Source: an uncultured Prevotella sp. (GTDB taxonomy: Bacteria; Bacteroidota; Bacteroidia; Bacteroidales; Bacteroidaceae). Taken from it: a stretch of 38,958 bases of DNA. Position numbers and translations under genes: made by a program. Under the pieces are notes generated by a model. That model made no database searches. It saw only the letters and a list, made by a program, of their open reading frames with translations, and had not been told where the DNA came from. Below are positions 33,592 through 38,958 of this stretch, in pieces. Each line of letters starts with the position of its first letter. The stretch's first letter is position 1. The stretch lies in the NCBI GenBank assembly GCA_946186115.1, contig CAMHLV010000027.1, positions 1-38,958 of the forward strand. Reading direction: 5' to 3'.

Positions 33592-34218
33592 CTATTTGAT
33601 ATATTTGTGTTTGTTCTTGATAAATACTCCCGTTCTTGGTTCGGAATTTAGCTTCATTCCGTCAAGGCTATAATAAGTATCAACCTCATCTTTATCATTT
33701 TTTATAGCCCTTACTTCCGATGGTTGGTCTTTGGCAAAAGCAATTGTTCCTTTCCCATTCATCGTTTCCAATGTCATCATGGAACCGTCAAATGATAGAA
33801 TCCTATATCTTAACGCATAATGAGTCCCCCAAAGATATATGTGAAGTATATTGTTCTTAGAAATAAAATAGTCTCGCATACCAGCATACAACCAATATTC
33901 GCCATATTCACCAGTTAAGCCATACTCTCCAGTTTGCTCATTATACTTTCGTATAGGATAGTTTTTATCACAATAATAGGCAACTCCAAGTGAATCGTCA
34001 TTTACTTTGATGTTTGGTTCATCATAGAACAGCAATGCCTCTGGAGTCTGCCTTGAATAGTCAGGGTCATTATCATACTTTTTGTAGGATGTAAATTCGC
34101 CAATCTTAGAGACTTGTGTCCACACCCCAAATAGATCCGTCTCATTAATGTCTACATCCTGAGCAAAGCTCGACATGGACGTTACCAAAAACGCTACAAA
34201 CAAATTAAACCTTTTCAT
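33592..34218 (-). CDS. Secreted protein of unknown function
   Basis: 208 residues with a signal peptide (MKRFNLFVAFLVTSMSSFAQ). The middle (DLFGVWTQVSKIGEF, LEGT-like WGTHYALRYRIL) reads like a beta-rich lipocalin-type domain. The last 30 residues (YYSLDGMKLNSEPRTGVFI) resemble the short C-terminal modules on exported Prevotella proteins. Function unknown. The structured element at 34253-34485 lies in its leader, ending 34 nt before the start codon, and may regulate it. It is followed 4 bp later by the lipoprotein gene. Confidence 0.7.
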   Translation of the reverse strand: MKRFNLFVAFLVTSMSSFAQDVDINETDLFGVWTQVSKIGEFTSYKKYDNDPDYSRQTPEALLFYDEPNIKVNDDSLGVAYYCDKNYPIRKYNEQTGEYGLTGEYGEYWLYAGMRDYFISKNNILHIYLWGTHYALRYRILSFDGSMMTLETMNGKGTIAFAKDQPSEVRAIKNDKDEVDTYYSLDGMKLNSEPRTGVFIKNKHKYIK

Positions 34219-34252
34219 TTTTTCTTATCTGTTTATAATTATTTTTCAGATA

Positions 34253-34485
34253 CAATAAAACGTGAGCAATTACTACGCTTATGTTCACTTGGTATCGCCA
34301 AACACCATCACCACTTAAACGAGTAAAGGCCCACGCCATCAAGCGCGAACCGTCAACTATACTCTCGTGGTTACTAAATTTTGGCGATTTTAGTGAACAA
34401 GATTCAGCGGACGCTTCAACGTATATGTCCCATTTTATTTCTTTCTCAGCCCATAGGCATCTGCAGTTTTAGAGGGTTAGACAAA
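34253..34485 (-). repeat. Structured intergenic element, copy 2 (candidate leader RNA)
   Basis: Outer helix TGTTCACT and ATCGCCAA (34282-34301) pairs with TTGGCGAT and AGTGAACA (34381-34399). Inside are ACCAC/GTGGT (34310-34314 with 34367-34371), GAGT/ACTC (34321-34324 with 34361-34364) and CACGC/GCGCG with one mismatch (34332-34336 with 34343-34347). TTAAACGAG and GGCCCACGCC are close to copy 1, as is the part at 34440-34485 with CAGCCCATAGGCAT. The stems differ in sequence from copy 1 but keep pairing. It begins 5 nt after the stop of the DUF2442 gene. Confidence 0.7.
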
Positions 34486-34490
34486 ATTGA

Positions 34491-34742
34491 TTACACAATA
34501 GCACCAGCGTGCAAATCTTCAATCGGGAAGATCAAATCCCAGTTCTTCCCCCACACGATATTTCCGTTCTCTATGGTGAAACGGCTAAACTTGCGGGGGT
34601 CAAGATACTTGTTGTATTGTGGATGTGGATGGCGACGGATAAAGTCACCAACGTCAATAGTTTGCTTTGTATTATCGCTGAATGTCAGGCTGACGGTCAA
34701 GTTGCCCGCACTTTCCGCATTAACGATATATATATTGTCCAT
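34491..34742 (-). CDS. DUF2442-type small protein
   Basis: 83 residues, the size of DUF2442 proteins. A short beta-rich N-terminal part (YIVNAESAGNLTVSLTFSDN) is followed by FIRRHPHPQYNKYLDPRKFSRF and IVWGKNWDLIFPIEDLH, the W-G-x-x-x-D-L motif of the family. Function unknown. Related small proteins are sometimes paired with DUF4160, which is not present here. It has a complete promoter at 34855-34885 and a strong AAGGAGG ribosome site at 34750-34756, rare in Bacteroidota, so expression signals differ from neighbours and it may be acquired. Confidence 0.75.
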   Translation of the reverse strand: MDNIYIVNAESAGNLTVSLTFSDNTKQTIDVGDFIRRHPHPQYNKYLDPRKFSRFTIENGNIVWGKNWDLIFPIEDLHAGAIV

Positions 34743-34749
34743 CTTGTAA

Positions 34750-34756
34750 CCTCCTT
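34750..34756 (-). promoter_or_regulatory. Strong Shine-Dalgarno site of the DUF2442 gene
   Basis: Minus strand AAGGAGG, 7 nt before the ATG at 34742. Most genes here lack such a site, as is usual in Bacteroidota. Confidence 0.75.
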
Positions 34757-34854
34757 ATAATTTCTTCTTTATACTCGTACTGCGTACACTCTGCTTCAAG
34801 ACAAAGAAAAACCGAAATATTCAAATATCTTTGGCATATCTGTTTTGTTTGCTG

Positions 34855-34885
34855 CAAAGATACGAAAAAATCCTGAGACTCCAAA
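34855..34885 (-). promoter_or_regulatory. Promoter of the DUF2442 gene
   Basis: Minus strand TTTG (34882-34885), exactly 19 bp, then TATCTTTG (34855-34862), a full match to the Bacteroidota consensus. Confidence 0.85.
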
Positions 34886-35004
34886 GGAATCGCAGGAAAT
34901 TTGTTTTTTTTTGTGGGAGGGTATTTTGTTCTTGCGTTGCATGCGACCCGAAGGCCGTAGGATCTTTGTTGTCTTATGTTGTCTTAGTTGTTGTCAACAG
35001 CACC

Positions 35005-35045
35005 CTCAGCCCATAGGCATTTCGTTGTTTAGAGGGTTCGACAAT
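35005..35045 (-). repeat. Structured element, copy 3 (one end only)
   Basis: CTCAGCCCATAGGCATTTCG and AGAGGGTTCGACAATTTA match the CAGCCCATAGGC / AGAG-GTT-GACA part of copies 1 and 2. It starts directly after the stop of the gene ending at 35046. The folded core is absent; a TTGTTGTCAACAG stretch follows instead. Confidence 0.7.
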
Positions 35046-35588
35046 TTAGTCCCAGTTCCTGTTTCTGATGATGTTGAAGGCATTCATCAGTTCTGAGCTC
35101 AGGCGGCTGGCGAAGGCGCAGTCCATACTCATCGAACCTTTGACGATGTCATGCACGTCGTCTCTGCAGTAGTAATAGCGCGTCTCGCCGTCAGGATTCT
35201 TCTCAAAGAAGAACTTGAGGTCACCGTTCTCGTCGAACAAGAATTCCTGATAATGCTCTGCGGCGGCAACGTTGAATTTGCGGGTGATAAAGAACGGACG
35301 GTGCAGTGGCATTCCTGCCTCTTCGTCGTAAGCCACGCGATAATAATAGGTGATTACCTCTTTTGTCGGCCCCGTTCCTGCCTCGTTATAGTTACTGCTA
35401 AACACCGTCTTGTTGGGAGGAAGTCCCTCGCGCTCCATTTTGTCGAGGCCATCTATTTCCTTTTTGGCTTCGGCATACAGCTTGCGGATGTCGGCCACGT
35501 CTTTCTTGGTTTCAGGCGATGTCTGTGCCTGTGCTGACAACACAAACGTCATCATCAGTACGTAAATCAATAAAAAACTCTTTTTCAT
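35046..35588 (-). CDS. Secreted protein of unknown function
   Basis: 180 residues from the chosen start MKKSFLLIYVLMMTFVLSAQAQ, a clear signal peptide. The frame extends 10 codons further upstream but without a better signal. The mature part has a helical stretch (PETKKDVADIRKLYAEAKKEIDGLDKM), a tyrosine-rich middle (VITYYYRVAYDEEAG) and the segment FLFDENGDLKFFFEKNPDGE with the DEN-G-x-L pattern of small periplasmic proteins. Not recognised as a known family. It probably ends the operon DUF4332 - SGNH hydrolase - this gene, about 45 bp after the hydrolase stop. Confidence 0.7.
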   Translation of the reverse strand: MKKSFLLIYVLMMTFVLSAQAQTSPETKKDVADIRKLYAEAKKEIDGLDKMEREGLPPNKTVFSSNYNEAGTGPTKEVITYYYRVAYDEEAGMPLHRPFFITRKFNVAAAEHYQEFLFDENGDLKFFFEKNPDGETRYYYCRDDVHDIVKGSMSMDCAFASRLSSELMNAFNIIRNRNWD

Positions 35589-35633
35589 AACGATATGTTT
35601 TAATGCTTCATAGAGCATGTTTCTGTTTCTTGA

Positions 35634-36500
35634 TCAGGGCAGCACGCAGGGTAGGGCAGACAACTGGTAGTAAAGGGTGCGGGCCAGTCGCTCGTGCCCT
35701 TTGTCGTTGGGATGCAGACGGTCTGTGTCTGCATCTTTGAAATATGGTGTGTATTCGTCCATCATAGGGTAGAGCCCGCAGACGCTATTTAGGTCAATGA
35801 CGGGGACAGCCCAAATGTTGCCGGCATCCTTCACAGCCTGAATATACTCTTCTATATAAATACCACACTGGTTAGTATAGTCCTCGGTAATTTGCCAGTT
35901 TTTGTCACTGCGATGGAACTGGGCGCGGTGGATGGGCGTCAATAGTACAATCTGCTTGCCGGGAAACATGCGCTTTACCTTGTCTAAAGCGATGTTGATG
36001 CGGCCGCGATAGGTTTCGGGATCCATTTTCATGTAGCGGCGCTGGCGGTTTACTAATTTCTTGGGCTCTCCATGGCCGTACATCACCTGCTCGTCTTTCA
36101 CGTCGTACCATTCGCCAATAGGTACTCCATTGTTGTAGTCATTGGTGCCTATAAAAATAAGAATGGCATCTACAGAATCTCCATGCTCCTCAAGCAGCTT
36201 GTCTGCTTGTCTAGGTATGTCGTTCCATTGACGGCCGCTGACGGCATAGACGTAGGGCGTTATGCCAAGCCACTCTTGCAGGTAGTTCCAATATTTCTGC
36301 TTCGAGCCGTCATTTTTCGGATCTGTTATTGAATCACCAAAATATGCCACGCGCTTTTGCATCCATGGATGGGAATACTGCACCGCTGTGGCAAAGAGTT
36401 CTCCTGTTGTAGCTTGCTTTTGAGCTATTGATGGCTGCTGAGCATAAGCGGCCCCACATAACAGGGCCGCCAGAATGAAAGAAATAGTTCTTCTGTTCAC
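35634..36500 (-). CDS. Secreted SGNH/GDSL-family hydrolase
   Basis: 288 residues with a signal peptide (MNRRTISFILAALLCGAAYAQ). SGNH blocks: block I is VAYFGDSITDP (Ser in GDSIT), block III IFIGTNDYNNG (Asn), and block V DRLHPNDKGHERLA (Asp and His of the catalytic triad). It would hydrolyse esters, probably acetyl groups on glycans, in the periplasm or outside the cell. A putative block II Gly is near SGRQWNDIP. It lies 24 bp downstream of the DUF4332 gene. Confidence 0.88.
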   Translation of the reverse strand: MNRRTISFILAALLCGAAYAQQPSIAQKQATTGELFATAVQYSHPWMQKRVAYFGDSITDPKNDGSKQKYWNYLQEWLGITPYVYAVSGRQWNDIPRQADKLLEEHGDSVDAILIFIGTNDYNNGVPIGEWYDVKDEQVMYGHGEPKKLVNRQRRYMKMDPETYRGRINIALDKVKRMFPGKQIVLLTPIHRAQFHRSDKNWQITEDYTNQCGIYIEEYIQAVKDAGNIWAVPVIDLNSVCGLYPMMDEYTPYFKDADTDRLHPNDKGHERLARTLYYQLSALPCVLP

Positions 36501-36524
36501 TTCTCTTTTTCTATATTCTATTTA

Positions 36525-36932
36525 TTAGTATTCCATGACAGCGGGCAACTCCTTGGCCTGGTCAATCATCTTCTGTACCTCTGCAACGGCAGGTACACGA
36601 TTTGTCAGGTTCTTCACGGCATTAACTTCTTCCAGTTTTGCCTGCAGGTTCTCTGCTACACGGTGCTTCAGTTCCTTTACAGTGTCAACACCAGAAGCCT
36701 CTAATAATTCTGCAAACTGTGGACCTACGCCATTGATGCGATACAAATCACAGTGGTTGGCCCATTTTAGAATAAGTTTCGGGCTGATTTCAGTAGCCTC
36801 TGCCAATGCCTTGCGGCCTGCGGGTTTTGCACATTTCTCTAACAGTTCTGCATCGGTCTTAATGCCTGCAGCAATCAATTTCTCGGCATAAACCTCGCCT
36901 ACACCTTCAATGTCAATTACTTTGTAAGTCAT
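36525..36932 (-). CDS. DUF4332 / helix-hairpin-helix protein
   Basis: 135 residues. Two helix-hairpin-helix-like segments: IEGVGEVYAEKLIAAGIKT (about 9-27) and RINGVGPQFAELLEASGVDT (about 65-84), each with the G-V-G hairpin of DUF4332 proteins. Such proteins may bind DNA non-specifically, but their role is unknown. It has no signal peptide and is intracellular. It is the first gene of the operon with the SGNH hydrolase and has a good promoter at 36988-37018. Confidence 0.85.
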   Translation of the reverse strand: MTYKVIDIEGVGEVYAEKLIAAGIKTDAELLEKCAKPAGRKALAEATEISPKLILKWANHCDLYRINGVGPQFAELLEASGVDTVKELKHRVAENLQAKLEEVNAVKNLTNRVPAVAEVQKMIDQAKELPAVMEY

Positions 36933-36987
36933 ATTCGATTAGATTTTAGTTATTTTGCAGAAAAGTGCTCTTTGCACACTGCAAGTG

Positions 36988-37018
36988 CAAATATACGACT
37001 TTTTGTTGAGTTGACAAT
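36988..37018 (-). promoter_or_regulatory. Promoter of the DUF4332 operon
   Basis: Minus strand TATATTTG at 36988-36995 and, exactly 19 bp upstream, ATTG at 37015-37018 (three of four matches to TTTG). Confidence 0.65.
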
Positions 37019-37070
37019 GTTTTTATTCTTTTTTAATACAAAAGATGTGTCTTTGGCAGAAATAAATGTG

Positions 37071-37078
37071 TATCTTTG
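37071..37078 (+). promoter_or_regulatory. -7 box of the Bax inhibitor-1 gene
   Basis: TATCTTTG, 32 bp before the ATG. A TTTG lies 15 bp upstream (37052-37055), closer than the usual 19. Confidence 0.55.
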
Positions 37079-37109
37079 CCCCATCTTATTATAAAAGAAA
37101 GGATAAATT

Positions 37110-37829
37110 ATGAATTATAACGAATTGGATTTTCAGGGAATCTCTGCCGAAAGGCAGTGGGACGTGTCAGCAGCATTTCCTGTGCTGATGCGTAAAGTGT
37201 ATGTGTGGATGACTTTAGCTTTGGTCATTACTGGTTTTACAGCCTACGGTGTGGCCAACAGCCCTGGTATTCTGCAGGCTATCTACAGTAATTCCATACT
37301 TATGTGGGGACTAATTATTGCTGAGTTTGCCTTGGTTATCGGTGTCAGCGCAGCAATAAACCGCCTGTCGTTAACCACGGCTACTATTATGTTTATTTTG
37401 TATTCGGTTATTAATGGAGCGCTATTGTCATCCATTTTTGTGATATATACGGCGTCTTCCATTGCTACCGTGTTCTTTATTACCGCCGGCACTTTTGGCG
37501 CAATGGCTTTGATAGGTTATACCACAAAGACCGATCTCTCGTCAATGGGAAAGATTCTTTTCATGGCGCTGATAGGATTGGTTATTGCAACATTGGTCAA
37601 TCTGTTTATCAAGAGTTCTGGGTTTACGCTCATACTCAGTTATGTAGGTGTACTTATCTTCGTTGGTTTGACCGCTTATGATTCTCAGAAGATAAAGCAG
37701 ATGTTGCTTCAGGCTCCAGATGCGGGTGAGGGGGCACAGAAAATTGCTTTGCTCGGTGCTTTGACACTCTATCTTGATTTTATAAATCTATTCCTTTATC
37801 TGCTTCGCATTTTTGGAAAGAGAGAGTAA
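37110..37829 (+). CDS. Bax inhibitor-1/YccA-family membrane protein
   Basis: 239 residues with seven hydrophobic segments, the family layout. The N terminus is soluble (about 1-30), then the first helix has RKVYVWMTLALVITGFTAYG. The conserved C-terminal signature is VGVLIFVGLTAYDSQKIKQM, with the aspartate of the family, then ALTLYLDFINLFLYLLRIFG. Bacterial members are inner-membrane proteins proposed to leak Ca2+ or to interact with FtsH. It stands alone, with its own promoter and a clear terminator, just before an rRNA operon. Confidence 0.92.
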   Translation: MNYNELDFQGISAERQWDVSAAFPVLMRKVYVWMTLALVITGFTAYGVANSPGILQAIYSNSILMWGLIIAEFALVIGVSAAINRLSLTTATIMFILYSVINGALLSSIFVIYTASSIATVFFITAGTFGAMALIGYTTKTDLSSMGKILFMALIGLVIATLVNLFIKSSGFTLILSYVGVLIFVGLTAYDSQKIKQMLLQAPDAGEGAQKIALLGALTLYLDFINLFLYLLRIFGKRE

Positions 37830-37853
37830 TTATTATATATAAATAGTGTATAC

Positions 37854-37889
37854 AAGTTTTCGTATTGTCAAAGAATGCGAAAACTTTTT
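37854..37889 (+). terminator. Rho-independent terminator of the BI-1 gene
   Basis: AAGTTTTCGTATT (37854-37866) pairs with AATGCGAAAACTT (37874-37886) with one G-T pair, a 7-nt loop and TTT after. Confidence 0.85.
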
Positions 37890-37918
37890 GTTTTTCAGGT
37901 AAAAAAGTTCTCAAAAAG

Positions 37919-37949
37919 TTTGGCGGTTCAAAAAAAAGCCGTACCTTTG
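37919..37949 (+). promoter_or_regulatory. rRNA operon promoter
   Basis: TTTG (37919-37922), exactly 19 bp, then TACCTTTG (37942-37949), a full match to the Bacteroidota consensus, about 280 bp before the mature 16S end. Confidence 0.85.
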
Positions 37950-38231
37950 CATCCGCTTTCGCTCAGAAACGGGCGGAGGCCAAAAGAAAGAGTTCTTTGA
38001 GAGACTTACATAGACAGAGAAGAAAGTAGTACAAGAAGCGAGTATATATAATAATATGTATACTTGGGTATGACAAGAGAACCGTCAACTTCAACAATAC
38101 TACCGGATGAGCGTTCTGAGACAGAGACAGAGACGACCATACGTGGCTTCCTCCGGCCAGCTGCCGTTCCGGGCTTTCCCGGGCAGCGCACGGCTGTGTT
38201 GAGGTCTTGTATTGTGAGTCCAAGATATTTT

Positions 38232-38958
38232 TACAATGTAGAGTTTGATCCTGGCTCAGGATGAACGCTAGCTACAGGCTTAACACATGCAAGTCGAGGG
38301 GCAGCATGATCTGTGCTTGCACAGTTTGATGGCGACCGGCGCACGGGTGAGTAACGCGTATCCAACCTTCCCCTTAGTAGGGCATAGCCCGGCGAAAGTC
38401 GGATTAATACCCTATGTTTTCCGATGAGGACATCTGAGCTGGAATAAAGATTTATCGCTAAGGGATGGGGATGCGTCTGATTAGGTAGTCGGCGGGGTAA
38501 CGGCCCACCGAGCCATCGATCAGTAGGGGTTCTGAGAGGAAGGTCCCCCACACTGGTACTGAGACACGGACCAGACTCCTACGGGAGGCAGCAGTGAGGA
38601 ATATTGGTCAATGGGCGCAAGCCTGAACCAGCCAAGTAGCGTGCAGGACGACTGCCCTATGGGTTGTAAACTGCTTTTATACGGGAATAAAGTGTGCCAC
38701 GTGTGGTGTTTTGTATGTACCGTATGAATAAGGACCGGCTAATTCCGTGCCAGCAGCCGCGGTAATACGGAAGGTCCGGGCGTTATCCGGATTTATTGGG
38801 TTTAAAGGGAGCGCAGGCCGGTGCTTAAGCGTGACGTGAAATGTAGCCGCTCAACGGCTGACGTGCGTCGCGAACTGGGTGCCTTGAGTGAGTACGACGT
38901 GTACGGAATTCGTGGTGTAGCGGTGAAATGCTTAGATATCACGAAGAACCCCGATTGC
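38232..38958 (+). rRNA. rrs: 16S ribosomal RNA, 5' part
   Basis: AGAGTTTGATCCTGGCTCAG begins at 38240, and the mature end is set about 8 nt upstream by analogy with E. coli. Conserved blocks follow in order: ACGGGAGGCAGCAG at about 38581, GTGCCAGCAGCCGCGGTAAT at about 38747 and GTGTAGCGGTGAAATGC near the end. The gene runs off the window at about position 720 of the molecule. Its variable regions look like Prevotella. Confidence 0.97.

Larger units (their letters stand above)
34743..35045. other. Leader of the DUF2442 gene and partial element copy 3
   Basis: 303 bp with a promoter, a leader of about 105 nt, a strong ribosome site, and at 35005-35045 the partial third copy of the structured element. 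No additional gene is visible. Confidence 0.6.
37830..38231 (+). other. Intergenic region: terminator, rRNA promoter and 16S leader
   Basis: 402 bp. After the BI-1 terminator (37854-37889) and the rRNA promoter (37919-37949) comes the 16S leader with a boxA-like GTTCTTTGA at 37992-38000. Short open frames here are not convincing genes. Confidence 0.7.

Noticed and set aside
34460..34480. GTTTTAGAG, like the start of a type II CRISPR repeat
   Set aside because: Only one occurrence per element, no spaced direct repeats and no cas genes in the window.
34440..34490. Possible integron attC site (GTTAGAC core in copy 2)
   Set aside because: The other copies have GTTCGAC and GTTCAAC, no matching opposite core is present, and there is no integron integrase.
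38064..38264. Short open frames in the rRNA leader and 16S
   Set aside because: They overlap the rRNA promoter leader and the 16S gene and have no protein features.

Overview
The window looks like the chromosome of a Prevotellaceae (Bacteroidota) bacterium. It ends in the first part of a 16S rRNA gene with Prevotella-like sequence. Promoters follow the Bacteroidota pattern TTTG-N19-TAnnTTTG, exact at three places, and there are BspA-type leucine-rich-repeat surface proteins and Bacteroidota-style secreted proteins.

Layout. (1) About 1-5700 is part of an integrated mobile element, nearly all on the minus strand: a four-HTH zinc-finger protein, a tyrosine integrase, a membrane protein with a Pro/Ala/Ser linker, a small excisionase-like HTH protein, a ParA ATPase and a small ribbon-helix-helix-like protein. 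Nine degenerate 18-bp tandem repeats sit directly upstream of parA. This matches the layout of a type Ib partition cassette (small ParA, RHH partner, upstream centromere repeats). (2) 5760-8238 holds a frameshifted LRR surface-protein gene and an antitoxin with a cut-down toxin. (3) 8286-16098 is a minus-strand housekeeping block: mrp, an LRR protein, trmB, ilvE, xseB, xseA and a subtilase. (4) 16195-23972 is a plus-strand run: MATE exporter, cytidylate-kinase-like protein, phosphodiesterase, rfbB, membrane protein, purT, acyltransferase, FemAB/GNAT-like protein. (5) 24012-31982 is a lactate-use locus: lctP-lutA-lutB-lutC on the minus strand, with a divergent 1040-residue FAD/Fe-S D-lactate dehydrogenase-type protein. 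(6) 31983-36932 is an accessory area: a gene-free stretch of about 0.9 kb packed with hairpins, then small secreted proteins, a DUF2442 protein, an SGNH hydrolase and a DUF4332 protein. (7) 37071-38958 has a Bax-inhibitor-1 protein, its terminator, an rRNA promoter and leader, and partial 16S.

The most notable content is non-coding or repeat-derived. A roughly 240-nt structured element occurs twice, each copy 34-53 nt upstream of a secreted-protein gene. The two copies differ in sequence, yet at least four helices keep their pairing through compensatory changes. A third, partial copy also lies just after a stop codon. A separate family of MITE-like inverted-repeat elements (ends near AGCCCACC) occurs three times: bridging the end of the MATE gene and the start of the next gene, filling the lctP-lutA gap, and inserted in frame in the dehydrogenase. 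These repeats, the iteron array by parA and the hairpin cluster at 32.0-32.8 kb are the best candidates for undescribed biology here. No CRISPR array or tRNA gene was seen.
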